Source: Burkholderia sp. BCC1644 | Lineage (GTDB): Bacteria; Pseudomonadota; Gammaproteobacteria; Burkholderiales; Burkholderiaceae | Length of the DNA: 64,000 bases | Direction of reading: 5' to 3' | Assembly (NCBI RefSeq): GCF_902833225.1 | Contig: NZ_CADFEI010000011.1 | Span: 62,001 to 126,000, forward strand | Shown: piece after piece, positions 24,910 through 35,434 of the stretch | Layout: each line of letters opens with the position of its first letter | Numbering within the stretch: the first letter of the stretch is position 1 | Program-made: the position numbers and the translations under genes | Notes under the pieces: generated by a model | Database searches by the model: none | What the model was told of the DNA's origin: nothing | Seen by the model: only the letters and a program-made list of their open reading frames with translations

Positions 24910-25725
24910 TTACTTGCTGCCGAAGAGGCGCTGCAGCAGGCCCGGCTTCTGGTAATCGGTGAAGCGCAGCGGCTTGTCCTCGCCGAGGAAGCGCGAGACG
25001 ACGTCCTTGTACGCTTCGGCGACGTCGGTACCGTCGATATGCACGGCCGGCAGACCCTGGTTCGATGCGTGCAGCACGGCTTCCGACTCGGGCACCACGC
25101 CGATCAGCTTGATGCGCAGGATCTCGCTGATGTCCTCGAGCGACAGCATCTCGCCTTCGCTCACGCGCTTCGGGCTGTAGCGCGTGATCAGCAGGTGCTC
25201 CTTGATCGGATCCTTGCCTTCGGTCGCGCGCTTCGTCTTCGACGACAGGATGCCCAGGATGCGGTCCGAGTCGCGCACCGACGACACTTCCGGGTTCGTG
25301 ACGATCAGCGCTTCATCCGCGAAGTACATCGCGTGCAGCGCGCCGGCCTCGATACCGGCCGGCGAATCGCAGACGATGTATTCGAAGTCCATCGCGACGA
25401 GGTCGTTCAGCACCTTCTCGACGCCGTCGCGCGTCAGCGCATCCTTGTCGCGCGTCTGCGACGCCGGCAGGATGAACAGGTTCTCGCACTTCTTGTCCTT
25501 GATCAGCGCCTGGTTCAGGTTCGCTTCGCCCTGGATCACGTTCACGAGGTCATACACGACGCGACGCTCGCAGCCCATGATCAGATCGAGGTTGCGCAGG
25601 CCGACGTCGAAGTCGATCACAGCCGTCTTGTGGCCGCGCAGCGCGATACCGGACGCGAAGCTCGCGCTCGTCGTCGTCTTGCCCACGCCGCCCTTGCCCG
25701 AGGTCACCACGATGATTTTTGCCAT
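24910..25725 (-). CDS. minD: Septum site-determining ATPase MinD
   Basis: 271 residues. Deviant Walker A TSGKGGVGKTT (residues 7-17) and the C-terminal amphipathic membrane helix (GLLQRLFGSK). It moves MinC between the poles with MinE and so restricts Z-ring assembly to midcell. Confidence 0.97.
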   Translation of the reverse strand: MAKIIVVTSGKGGVGKTTTSASFASGIALRGHKTAVIDFDVGLRNLDLIMGCERRVVYDLVNVIQGEANLNQALIKDKKCENLFILPASQTRDKDALTRDGVEKVLNDLVAMDFEYIVCDSPAGIEAGALHAMYFADEALIVTNPEVSSVRDSDRILGILSSKTKRATEGKDPIKEHLLITRYSPKRVSEGEMLSLEDISEILRIKLIGVVPESEAVLHASNQGLPAVHIDGTDVAEAYKDVVSRFLGEDKPLRFTDYQKPGLLQRLFGSK

Positions 25726-25784
25726 TTACCCAATACCCTGTGTTCGTCAATGAGAGCCGATCGATCCGGAGCGTGCCGCGTGAT

Positions 25785-26564
25785 TTACGTCAGGCGCAGC
25801 GGTTCGATCATCAGTTTTTCCTCTTCGAGCCGGATCTGCACCGATTTGCCCAGTACTTCGGCGGGCAACGGGTTCTCGGTTGTTCGATAGATACCCGCGA
25901 TCGAAATCAGTTCCGGTTCGAGACACGTGCAGAAAATGCGCGCGTCGTGATTACCGTGCACGCCCGCGAGAGCGCGGCCGCGCAACGGCGCGTAGATGTG
26001 GATATTGCCTTCCGCGATGATCTCCGCGCCGTGACTGACCGGCGCGAGCACCACGAGGTCTCCTTTCGCGTAAATCTGCTGCCCCGAACGCAACGGCCGG
26101 TCGATCACGAGCGTCTGGCCACCCGGCTGATTCGATGCCGGCGCCTGCTCCGACGCCGGTTCGGGCGTCGCCGCGGCTGCCGCGGCGACGACGGCCTCGG
26201 CGATCGACGACGGTTCCACGCCCTCGGCCGGCCTTGCGGCCGGCACACGGCGATCGCGCGCCTCGAGCAACGGCAGGCCGGCTTCCCCCGCCCAGCCCTG
26301 CGTTGCCAGTGCGACGACGCCCACCGGGCGCATCCGCACGTCGTTCAGCATCTGCCGGATGTCCGCGAGCGCGACGCGTTCGCCGTCAGCCAGGCGGCGG
26401 ACGTCGATCGCGACGACATCGTCGGCGAAAAACTCGGGAGTCGCTTCGAAGCGCTTGACCAGTTCGGTACGCAACGCGTCGAGATCGGTCGTCTTCACGG
26501 TGAACAGCAACGTATCGACCGATCCGCTGCGCAGCTCGAAGAATGGCGATTTTTTAAGCGACAT
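25785..26564 (-). CDS. minC: Septum site-determining protein MinC
   Basis: 259 residues. N-terminal FtsZ-inhibiting domain (about 1-110, FFELRSGSVDTLLFTVKT), an Ala/Pro-rich linker (about 125-150) and the C-terminal beta-helix that binds MinD (RSGQQIYAKGDLVVLAPVSHGAEIIAEGNIHIY, with the GRALAGVHG turn). First gene of minCDE, 59 bp before minD; an extended -10 (TGTAAAAT) lies just upstream of its start on the minus strand. Confidence 0.95.
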   Translation of the reverse strand: MSLKKSPFFELRSGSVDTLLFTVKTTDLDALRTELVKRFEATPEFFADDVVAIDVRRLADGERVALADIRQMLNDVRMRPVGVVALATQGWAGEAGLPLLEARDRRVPAARPAEGVEPSSIAEAVVAAAAAATPEPASEQAPASNQPGGQTLVIDRPLRSGQQIYAKGDLVVLAPVSHGAEIIAEGNIHIYAPLRGRALAGVHGNHDARIFCTCLEPELISIAGIYRTTENPLPAEVLGKSVQIRLEEEKLMIEPLRLT

Positions 26565-26733
26565 GGATACTCTGCAAAAATTTTTTGCGTATTTTACAGG
26601 CGTCCACGCGCGCAGCCATTATTTTTGGGACTCGGGGTTGCGGCGGCCCGGGCGGGCACGCAACCGGCAGGCGGGCGGGCAAGCGGGCGGCCGGGCCTTC
26701 ATCGCGCCGCGCGGCCCGTGTTTCGAGGGTACG

Positions 26734-27246
26734 TCAGTGCTTCACCTGCGACACGAACAGCGATTTCATCGCGCCGGGCATCCGCGCGATCGGCGCGTGC
26801 TCGCCGGTGTTGCCGAAACCCGCACGCTCGTAGAACCGGATCGCGTTGCGGTTCGCATCGGCGATCCACGCATAGACGTCGCTGGCGCCGCGCTCGGCGA
26901 GCCATGCGGTGGCCGTCTCCAGCAGCAGCACGCCGCCGCGCAGATGACGCACCGCGTGCGCAACCCACAGTTCGCTGACGAACGCGCGCCGATCGGGCGT
27001 GTTGTCGAAATACGCGCCGATCATGCCGGCCGGATGGCCTTCGGTGTACAGCAGGAAAGTCGTCGACTCGTCGGACAAGGCGCGCAGCGCGGCGATCGCC
27101 GACGCTGCGTCCGTTTCGACGTTCAGCAATTCGGCCTCCGGCGCTTCGCCCGGTGCGTAGGGCTCACGCAGCGATGCGGCGCGGAGTTCGCGATACACGC
27201 TGCCCTGGTTGGCAACGATACGACGAACGGTCAAGGTCGAACTCAT
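26734..27246 (-). CDS. GNAT family N-acetyltransferase
   Basis: 170 residues from ATG 27246 (MSSTLTVRRI); an upstream start would add an unlike leader. The GNAT fold is visible: ELWVAHAVRHLRGGVLLLETATAWL is the acetyl-CoA binding motif, and NRNAIRFYERAGFGNTGEH is motif B. It transfers acetyl from acetyl-CoA to an unknown amine. No operon partner; 170 bp lie between it and minC. Confidence 0.85.
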   Translation of the reverse strand: MSSTLTVRRIVANQGSVYRELRAASLREPYAPGEAPEAELLNVETDAASAIAALRALSDESTTFLLYTEGHPAGMIGAYFDNTPDRRAFVSELWVAHAVRHLRGGVLLLETATAWLAERGASDVYAWIADANRNAIRFYERAGFGNTGEHAPIARMPGAMKSLFVSQVKH

Positions 27247-27915
27247 GCAGGCACAGCCCCCTTCGGACAGCAAGCTATTAGCTTCAACCGAAAGCGGGGC
27301 ATGAGTCAAATCGTTATTTTCAAATGACGGCGCGGATCGAAAGGCAACAGGCGTCACCAGCAGCGGCATGAGCCAACCGGTGTGCAGGTGCAGCATCGGC
27401 ATGCCGATGCGTGCCGACGGACAACCGTCGAGGATTCGCCGTCCGACGTCTCGCCCGGCTTGCCTTGCGACGCATGGCAGTTGCGTTTCGAAGCGCGTCG
27501 CATGTCACTCCCGGCTCCGTAATGCGGCGTAATATAAGCAAACAAAAAGCGCGCTCCTCCAGTGTCTGCCCACCCGGTTTATTGCAATGCAACATTTGTT
27601 GCGGACGCGCACGATCGACGCGCTCGCACGCACGCCGCACGATTCATCTGACAAACACGCGGCATGCGCGAGCCGATCCGGCCTGCGCTGCATGTTTCAA
27701 TCAGCGCGTGCCGGCCCCTCCCGGCATGGCTCGCGCGCGCCCTTCCGTTTGGAGTCGCGCGCCTAGCGCCGGTGTTTGGCAAGCGGGCGTACGGGTCGTA
27801 TAACAGGCAGAACCGGGCAACGATCCGGTGCCACCGCGCGCGCGTCGCGGGCTCACGAGGATTCGAACAACCGTGCATGCGGCCGCCCATCGGGCCCGCT
27901 GACTGGAGGGAGACA
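27247..27915. other. Long intergenic region before the alkB-like gene
   Basis: 669 bp with no convincing gene. The only structure I can point to is the short palindrome at 27589-27602, within an AT-richer part. Otherwise nothing is seen. Confidence 0.55.
27589..27602. promoter_or_regulatory. Palindrome GCAACATTTGTTGC, possible operator
   Basis: Five-bp inverted arms around ATTT, 314 bp upstream of the alkB-like gene. Short palindromes arise by chance, and no regulator gene is adjacent. Confidence 0.25.
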
Positions 27916-29076
27916 ATGGCAATGACCGACGGATCGGCCGCGGGCTGGTCGGATGGCAAGCGGTACCTGTGGCTGCTCGGCGCACTGACGATCACGCTGC
28001 CCATCCTCGCTGCCCAGCTTGCGCTGTCGACAGGCCTTCATGTGTTCTGGTGGTTCGGCCCGCTGTTCGCATTCGGCGTGATCCCGATCCTCGACACGCT
28101 GATCGGCGACGATCGCGACAATCCGCCCGAGGCAGTCGTACCGCACCTCGAACGCGAGCGCTATTACCGGTTCATCGTCTATCTGGCGACTTTCGTCGAA
28201 TACGTCGCGTTCTTCATGTGCGTATGGATCGTCGGCACGCACGCGCTCGCGTGGTACGACTACGTCGGCTTCGCACTGTCGCTCGGCGCCTCGACGGGCA
28301 TCTCGATCAATACCGCGCACGAGCTGGGGCACAAGACCGACCGCTTCGAGCGCTGGCTCGCGAAGATCACGCTCGCACCGGTCGCGTACGGCCACTTCTA
28401 CGTCGAGCACAATCGCGGCCACCACGTGCGCGTCGCGACGGCCGAGGATCCGGCGAGCGCGCGCTACGGCGAGTCGTTCTGGGCATTCCTGCCGCGCACC
28501 GTGACCGGCAGCATCCGCTCGGCATGGCGGCTCGAGAAGGCGCGTCTCGAACGGCTCGGGCATTCGCCGTGGACCTGGCGCAACGAGGTGCTGCACGCAT
28601 GGGCGATGACCGTCGTCGTGTGGGGCATCGCGATCGCGATGGCCGGCAAGGTCGTGATCCCGTTCCTCGTGATCCAGGCCGTCTACGGCGCATCGCTGCT
28701 CGAAGTCGTGAACTACGTCGAGCACTACGGGCTCGGCCGCCGCAAGCTGCCGAGCGGCCGCTACGAACGCTGCACGCCGCAGCATTCGTGGAACAGCAAC
28801 CACGTCGTCACCAACCTGTTCCTGTACCAGTTGCAGCGGCACGCCGACCATCACGCGAATCCGACGCGCTCGTACCAGGCGCTGCGCCACTTCGACGATT
28901 CGCCGCAACTGCCGGCCGGCTACGCGACGATGATCCTGTTCGCGTACCTGCCGCCGCTCTGGTATCGCGTGATGAACCCGCGCGTCGTCGCGCACTACGG
29001 CGGCGACATGGCGCAATCGAACATCAAGCCGTCGATTCGCGCCAGGGTGCTTGCGCAGTATCCGGCCGCGGCGTGA
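27916..29076 (+). CDS. alkB: AlkB-type membrane di-iron monooxygenase (alkane 1-monooxygenase)
   Basis: 386 residues from ATG 27916, with GGAGGGAGA just upstream. All histidine boxes of alkane hydroxylases are present: HELGHK, HNRGHHVRVAT, and LQRHADHHANP, plus the AlkB signature NYVEHYGLGRRK. Six hydrophobic segments. It oxidises the end carbon of medium-chain alkanes (or related substrates) using two iron atoms, with electrons from a rubredoxin. No rubredoxin, rubredoxin reductase or AlkS gene is adjacent, so partners lie elsewhere. The ATG six bases later is an alternative start. Confidence 0.9.
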   Translation: MAMTDGSAAGWSDGKRYLWLLGALTITLPILAAQLALSTGLHVFWWFGPLFAFGVIPILDTLIGDDRDNPPEAVVPHLERERYYRFIVYLATFVEYVAFFMCVWIVGTHALAWYDYVGFALSLGASTGISINTAHELGHKTDRFERWLAKITLAPVAYGHFYVEHNRGHHVRVATAEDPASARYGESFWAFLPRTVTGSIRSAWRLEKARLERLGHSPWTWRNEVLHAWAMTVVVWGIAIAMAGKVVIPFLVIQAVYGASLLEVVNYVEHYGLGRRKLPSGRYERCTPQHSWNSNHVVTNLFLYQLQRHADHHANPTRSYQALRHFDDSPQLPAGYATMILFAYLPPLWYRVMNPRVVAHYGGDMAQSNIKPSIRARVLAQYPAAA

Positions 29077-29143
29077 TCGGCGGTGACCGGTCCGCGTGAA
29101 CGGGCGAGGGCTCGCCAGGTCGCGCGCCCGCCACTGACAGCCA

Positions 29144-30679
29144 TCACGCCATTTCCCGCAGCCGGAACACGGCCACCGCGTGCCGCAGTGCGCTCGCCTG
29201 CTCGGCCAGCGCCTGCGTCGCGGCCGTGGCCTGCTCGACGAGCGCCGCGTTGCGCTGCGTCGCTTCATCCATCTGCGTGACCGCGACATTCACCTGCTGG
29301 ATGCCGCCGCTCTGCTCCTGCGACGCGGACGAGATCTCGCCGACGATCGTCGTGACGCGTTGCACGGCGCCCACGATCTCGTGAATCGATTCCCCTGCAC
29401 GGCCGATCAGCACCGCGCCTTCGTCGACCCGCTGCGTCGATTGCTCGATGAGCCCCTTGATCTCCTTCGCGGCCGACGCGCTGCGCTGCGCGAGCGTGCG
29501 CACTTCTGCCGCGACGACCGCGAAGCCGCGCCCCTGCTCGCCCGCGCGCGCCGCTTCGACCGCCGCGTTCAGTGCGAGGATGTTGGTCTGGAACGCGATG
29601 CCGTCGATCACCGCGATGATCTCGCCGACCTTCGCCGCGCTGTCGGCGATGCCGTTCATCGTGTGGACGGCATCCGACATCACGCCGCCGCCGGCAGACG
29701 CGATATGCGACGCATCGCGCGCCAGTTGCGCCGCGTGCTGCGCATGCTCGGCCGACTGGCGCACGATGCCGGTCAGCTGGGTCATGCTGGCAGCCGTCTC
29801 CTCGAGCGAAGCGGCCTGCGACTCGGTCCGCGCCGACAGATCGTGGTTGCCCGACGCGATCTGCGCGCTCGCGGTCGCGACGGCTTCGGCATGCGTGCGC
29901 ACCTCGAGCACGACGCCCGACAGGCTCGCCTGCATCGTCTGCAACGCGCGCAGCAGATCGGCGATCTCGTCGCGGCCGGTTGCGTCGACGTCGCGTGTCA
30001 GGTCGCCACCCGCGACGGCCTGTGCGCACGCCACCGCACGATCGAGCGGGCGCAGGATCGCGCGGCTGAACAGGAACGCGCCGACCATCGCGACGCCGAG
30101 CACGACCAGCATCAGCGCAAGGCTCGCGGTGGTCGCATGCTGCGCGTCGCGGCTCGCCTGCGCCGACACGGCCGCGCTTTCGTCCGCAATCGACTTCGCG
30201 GCCCGCTCCAGCAGCGCGGCAGGCTCACGGTCGACGCCCGCCACGGCCGCATCGCCGGCCGACGGCTCGAAGCCGGCCGCCTTGAACGCGTCGAAGCCGC
30301 GCCGGTAACCGTCGCCCATCGCGGTGTGCGCACGCATGAACTGTTCGACGAGCGAGCGGCTCTCGCCGGCCGGCAACTGGCGGACGAGTTGCGCGGCGAG
30401 CGCATCGACCGACCGCTCACGCGTCTGGAACGCCTGCCAGTACCGGTCGAGCTTGTCGGGCTGCTTGCCGCGCAGCAGCGTGTCCTTCCATTCCTGCACC
30501 TGCAGCTTGAATTGCACGAGCGTGGCCGACACGAGCCGTTCGTCGCCGACGTTCGTCTGAACGTCTTCGGCGAACGTATCGATCGACCGGTTGAGGATGT
30601 GGATGCCGTACAGCGCGCCACCGAACATCAGCAACAGCGCGACAGCAAATGCGAGGGGAATCTTGTAGCTCAGCTTCAT
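29144..30679 (-). CDS. Methyl-accepting chemotaxis protein
   Basis: 511 residues. TM1 (about 8-26) and TM2 (about 188-208) bracket a helical periplasmic sensor with a four-helix-bundle look (VQFKLQVQEWKDTLLRGKQPDKLDRYW). A HAMP domain follows (RAILRPLDRAVACAQAVAGGDL), then the signalling domain with the hairpin IDGIAFQTNILALNAAVEAA and GEQGRGFAVVAAEVRTLAQRS, the CheA/CheW contact. There is no C-terminal CheR-docking pentapeptide. It senses an unknown ligand at the inner membrane. The minus-strand gene follows the alkB-like gene convergently with 67 bp between them. Confidence 0.94.
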   Translation of the reverse strand: MKLSYKIPLAFAVALLLMFGGALYGIHILNRSIDTFAEDVQTNVGDERLVSATLVQFKLQVQEWKDTLLRGKQPDKLDRYWQAFQTRERSVDALAAQLVRQLPAGESRSLVEQFMRAHTAMGDGYRRGFDAFKAAGFEPSAGDAAVAGVDREPAALLERAAKSIADESAAVSAQASRDAQHATTASLALMLVVLGVAMVGAFLFSRAILRPLDRAVACAQAVAGGDLTRDVDATGRDEIADLLRALQTMQASLSGVVLEVRTHAEAVATASAQIASGNHDLSARTESQAASLEETAASMTQLTGIVRQSAEHAQHAAQLARDASHIASAGGGVMSDAVHTMNGIADSAAKVGEIIAVIDGIAFQTNILALNAAVEAARAGEQGRGFAVVAAEVRTLAQRSASAAKEIKGLIEQSTQRVDEGAVLIGRAGESIHEIVGAVQRVTTIVGEISSASQEQSGGIQQVNVAVTQMDEATQRNAALVEQATAATQALAEQASALRHAVAVFRLREMA

Positions 30680-30956
30680 GGGACCTTGAATCGACGGGGA
30701 ACGATGCAGCGCGGCGCGCGTGCCGGCCGCCGCACCGTGTTAACGGCGCGGAGATCGAAGGCTTAAAGCTGAGGAAAGCGGCGAAGACCGGAGCGCGGTG
30801 CGGTCGGATCAGGTCGTAGCGAGACACGGTCGATGCGGCATCGGGATCGGCGATGCCGAAATGGACGATCGGGCTTTGCGCGGGAAACGATGTCGACACG
30901 AGGACAACGATCAGCAGCGCGAAAGCCGTCAGGACTTTCGACAGCCGGTTCGTCAT
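30417..30956 (-). CDS. Doubtful ORF overlapping the chemoreceptor start
   Basis: Up to 179 codons from ATG 30956. The first 60 codons look protein-like: MTNRLSKVLTAFALLIVVLV is a signal peptide or anchor and third codon positions are GC-rich. After about codon 85 the frame runs into the chemoreceptor's 5' end and becomes Arg-rich out-of-frame sequence. Either a short exported protein exists, or this is the remnant of a longer one whose end was replaced. Confidence 0.3.
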   Translation of the reverse strand: MTNRLSKVLTAFALLIVVLVSTSFPAQSPIVHFGIADPDAASTVSRYDLIRPHRAPVFAAFLSFKPSISAPLTRCGGRHARRAASFPVDSRSHEAELQDSPRICCRAVADVRWRAVRHPHPQPVDRYVRRRRSDERRRRTARVGHARAIQAAGAGMEGHAAARQAARQARPVLAGVPDA

Positions 30957-31144
30957 GGGTCGCGGTGTACATCATGCAGCGACGCTGCATCGAAGGCGCG
31001 GCACGATCGTGTGCGCAATTGGCGGCCATCGCATCAGCACGATCCGGTGTGCCGGTAGCAAGCCTGACGTTGCAATCGACACGCGCACCGCAGACCCAAA
31101 ACGAAAAACCCCTTGATCCTTCCGGATCAAGGGGCTTCGTATTT
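30680..31144. other. Intergenic region, chemoreceptor to tRNA-Ser(CGA)
   Basis: 465 bp holding the 5' part of the doubtful ORF (30956 leftward), presumably the chemoreceptor promoter, and the terminator of the tRNA at 31104-31134. Nothing else is seen. Confidence 0.5.
31104..31134 (-). terminator. Terminator after tRNA-Ser(CGA)
   Basis: 11-bp stem (CCCCTTGATCC/GGATCAAGGGG, 31109-31134) followed on the minus strand by five U, just 11 bp past the tRNA end. Confidence 0.88.
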
Positions 31145-31235
<91 letters not shown>

Positions 31236-31357
31236 TTCCTTACTGCATTTCGCGGCTGGTCGTTTCCGCGAAAGAAAAGATTATAAGACGATCTCTTCTT
31301 GGCTGACAAGCCCTCTGTGCAAATTTTTTTGCGGGGACTTCGAAGGCCTGCGTTACG

Positions 31358-32659
<1,302 letters not shown>

Positions 32660-32909
32660 GGGAGGACTTGGAAAATCGTTGTGTAAGACGGGAATTCTAA
32701 CGCACCGCGCGGCCGCCACGGCACCGGCCGGACGGACAATGCCGCAAACGGGCGGCGGCCATGGCAACATGACCTGGCCGGCCCGTGCGCCGACGGCCGG
32801 CGAATCGCGGTGCGCCCGACCGTTGCGGATCGCAAAACAGCGGCGCCGGCGGGCCGCAGCGCATCAGGCGAAGCGCCCGGTTTCACATCACCGCATTCCG
32901 AGGAACCCG

Positions 32910-33179
32910 ATGGCCATCGAACTCGACAAGGATGTCCGCGACCGCGCAATCGCGTCGCTGCAACGCTATTTCACAGAAAACATGGACGAACCGATCGGCA
33001 ACATCCAGGCCGGTGCGCTGCTGCATTTCTTCGTCGATGAAATCGCGCCGGCGATCTACAACCTCGCGATCGCCGACGCGCAGGAGCACCTGCATGGGCG
33101 CGTCGCCGAACTCGACATCGAATGCCACGAGGAGCCGTTCGAATACTGGAAGAAACAGCAGCCGGGCCGCAAGCGCTGA
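32910..33179 (+). CDS. DUF2164 family protein
   Basis: 89 residues. The whole sequence fits the small DUF2164 family: LDKDVRDRAIASLQRYFTEN, then EPIGNIQAGALLHFFVDEIAPAIYNLAIADAQEHL and an acidic/aromatic end EEPFEYWKKQ. It is soluble and mostly helical; function unknown. AGGAACCCG precedes the start. It lies between the serS and rarA genes but on the opposite strand. Confidence 0.8.
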   Translation: MAIELDKDVRDRAIASLQRYFTENMDEPIGNIQAGALLHFFVDEIAPAIYNLAIADAQEHLHGRVAELDIECHEEPFEYWKKQQPGRKR

Positions 33180-33224
33180 CGGATCGGCGGTGGCGCAGGC
33201 CGAACCGGCCCGCGCAACGCTCCG

Positions 33225-34535
33225 TCAGTCCTTCTTGCCGGCCTCGCGGTCGAGGTCGCGCAGCCACGCGAGCTTGTCGGCGATCTTCGATTCGAGCCCG
33301 CGCGGCACCGGCTGGTACCAGCGCGGCTCGCGCATCCCGTCCGGCAGGTACGTCTCGCCGGCCGCATAGGCATTCGGCTCGTCGTGCGCGTAACGGTAAG
33401 CGTGGCCGTAGCCGAGTTCCTTCATCAGCTTGGTCGGCGCGTTGCGCAGGTGCACGGGCACCTCGCGCGACTTGTCCTGCTTCACGAACGCCATCGCCTG
33501 GTTGAACGCGTTGTAGCCGGCGTTGCTCTTCGCCGCGCACGCGAGATAGATCACCGCCTGCCCGAGCGCGAGTTCGCCTTCCGGCGAGCCGAGCCGCTCG
33601 TAGGTCTCGGCCGCGTCGTTCGCCATCTGCAGCGCGCGCGGATCGGCCAGGCCGATGTCTTCCCACGCCATCCGCACGATGCGCCGCGCGAGATACTTCG
33701 GATCGGCGCCGCCGTCGATCATCCGGCAGAACCAGTACAACGCGCCGTCCGGGCTCGACCCGCGCACCGACTTGTGCAGCGCCGATATCTGATCGTAGAA
33801 GTTGTCGCCGCCCTTGTCGAAGCGTCGCGCGTTCAGCGTCATCGCGTTGCTGACGAAGTCGGCATCGATCGTCGCGACGCCGGCCGACGTCGCCGCGGTC
33901 TGCGCCTGCTCGAGCAGGTTCAGGAAGCGGCGGGCGTCGCCGTCCGCATAGCCGACCAGCGTATCGATCGCCTTGTCGTCGAACGCGAGGCCGTCGAGCG
34001 CGATTTCCTGCGCGCGCGTCAGCAGCTGGCGCATCTCGTCGTCGTTCAGCGACTTCAGCACGTACACCTGCGCACGCGACAGCAGTGCCGAGTTGACCTC
34101 GAAGCTCGGGTTCTCGGTGGTCGCGCCGATGAAGGTCACGAGGCCCGACTCGACGAACGGCAGCAATGCATCCTGCTGCCCCTTGTTGAAGCGGTGGATC
34201 TCGTCGACGAACAGGATCGTGTGGCGGCCGGTGCGGTTCAGCGTGTCCTTCGCCTGCTCCATCGACTCGCGGATGTCCTTCACGCCGCCCAGCACCGCCG
34301 ACAGCGCGATGAATTCGCAGTCGAACGCGAGCGCGGTGAGCCGGGCGAGCGTCGTCTTGCCGACGCCGGGCGGCCCCCACAGGATCATCGAATGCGGCTT
34401 GCCCGATTCGAACGCGAGCCGCAGCGGCTTGCCTTCGCCCAGCAAATGCGTCTGGCCGATCACCTCGGCGAGCGTCTTCGGCCGCAGCGCCTCGGCGAGC
34501 GGGCGGCGCGGCTCGACTTGAAACAGGTCGGACAT
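33225..34535 (-). CDS. rarA: Replication-associated recombination protein A (RarA/MgsA)
   Basis: 436 residues from ATG 34535. AAA+ ATPase with P-loop GPPGVGKTTLARL (about residues 51-63), Walker B LFVDEIHRFNKGQQDALL, sensor 1 GATTENPSFEVN and sensor 2 GDARRFLNLLE. The C-terminal tetramer domain is intact (DPRALQMANDAAETYERLG, HLRNAPTKLMKELGYG). It acts at stalled replication forks with SSB. Third in the row ftsK-lolA-rarA, as in E. coli; but a hairpin with a weak U-run lies between lolA and rarA. Confidence 0.95.
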   Translation of the reverse strand: MSDLFQVEPRRPLAEALRPKTLAEVIGQTHLLGEGKPLRLAFESGKPHSMILWGPPGVGKTTLARLTALAFDCEFIALSAVLGGVKDIRESMEQAKDTLNRTGRHTILFVDEIHRFNKGQQDALLPFVESGLVTFIGATTENPSFEVNSALLSRAQVYVLKSLNDDEMRQLLTRAQEIALDGLAFDDKAIDTLVGYADGDARRFLNLLEQAQTAATSAGVATIDADFVSNAMTLNARRFDKGGDNFYDQISALHKSVRGSSPDGALYWFCRMIDGGADPKYLARRIVRMAWEDIGLADPRALQMANDAAETYERLGSPEGELALGQAVIYLACAAKSNAGYNAFNQAMAFVKQDKSREVPVHLRNAPTKLMKELGYGHAYRYAHDEPNAYAAGETYLPDGMREPRWYQPVPRGLESKIADKLAWLRDLDREAGKKD

Positions 34536-34644
34536 GAACCCTCGCTCCACATCAAACAATGGCGGCCGAACCGGCCGCCGGATCCGACATTATGACAGCC
34601 GCGCGACGGCGCCGCCGCGCCTGGTGCCCGCGCGCAGAAACAAC

Positions 34645-34678
34645 ACGGGCCTGCCGTCGCCGGCAGGCCCGTTGCGGG
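34645..34678 (-). terminator. Hairpin between lolA and rarA
   Basis: A perfect 12-bp stem (34645-34656 with 34661-34672) in the 163-bp gap. On the minus strand the following bases are GTTGTTTC, too few U for a strong stop, so it may be a partial terminator or an mRNA stabiliser. Confidence 0.5.
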
Positions 34679-34698
34679 AGAGCGGCGCGCGGCGCCGG

Positions 34699-35388
34699 TC
34701 AGCCGGTGATCACGTCGGCGCCCTTGGGCACGACGAACTTGAACGTATCGCCCTTCAGCGGCGGGTTCGTCTGGATGTTCGTGAACGTCAGCAGCGTGAC
34801 GTTGCCGAACACGTCATGCAGCTCCATCGCGGCGAGCGTGCCGTTCCGGAAGCCGATGCCGATCCGCTGGAACTGCGTGTCCTGCGCCTTCGGCAACATC
34901 TCGAGCCACTCGATGCCGCCCTTCTCGCCGGCATCGCGCAGCGTGTAGTTCTTGTCGAGATCGTTGCTGCCGAACAGGATCGCGGCCGGGCTCGCGCCCA
35001 GCGCGCCGTTCAGCTTGCGCTCGGTGACCTGGTTCAGGTCGCGGTCGTACACGTAGAGCTTCTCGCCGTCGGCCTGCAGCACCTGCTGGTACGGCTTCTG
35101 GTACGTCCAGATGAACTTGCCGGGACGCGCGAACACGAACGTGCCGCTCGAATTGTCGGTGGGCTTCGGCGCGGCCTGCACGGCGCTCGCGCCCTTGGCC
35201 GGCGCCTTGACGATCTGCTGCGTGAAATCGCCCTTCGCCGAACGCACCTGCGACACGAACGCCTTCAGTTGCTCGGTGCCGCCCGCGAACGCGTGCGTCG
35301 CCGCGAGCATCAGCGATGCGCCGGCGAGCGCCGCGCCGAGCCAGCGCCGCGTCGAACGAAGGGACATTGCGAACGAATGTTGCTGCAT
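34699..35388 (-). CDS. lolA: Outer-membrane lipoprotein carrier protein LolA
   Basis: 229 residues from ATG 35388, which has GGGAG upstream (the next ATG, 35367, lacks one). Signal peptide ends in HAFA (about residue 35). The mature part matches LolA: GTEQLKAFVSQVRSAKGDFTQQ and FVFARPGKFIWTYQKPYQQVLQADGEKLYVYDRDLNQVTERK. An insertion of about 15 residues (APAKGASAVQAAPKPTDNSS) lies after the first strand. It carries lipoproteins across the periplasm from LolCDE to LolB. Second in ftsK-lolA-rarA. Confidence 0.93.
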   Translation of the reverse strand: MQQHSFAMSLRSTRRWLGAALAGASLMLAATHAFAGGTEQLKAFVSQVRSAKGDFTQQIVKAPAKGASAVQAAPKPTDNSSGTFVFARPGKFIWTYQKPYQQVLQADGEKLYVYDRDLNQVTERKLNGALGASPAAILFGSNDLDKNYTLRDAGEKGGIEWLEMLPKAQDTQFQRIGIGFRNGTLAAMELHDVFGNVTLLTFTNIQTNPPLKGDTFKFVVPKGADVITG

Positions 35389-35434
35389 ATTGCGGTTTTC
35401 TCCCTGGGTGGCCGGCGCTGCGAACGCCGCGGAC

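Noticed and set aside
27411..27803. Plus-strand ORF of 130 codons before the alkB-like gene
   Set aside because: Arg/Ser/Cys-rich with poor codon bias and no ribosome site.
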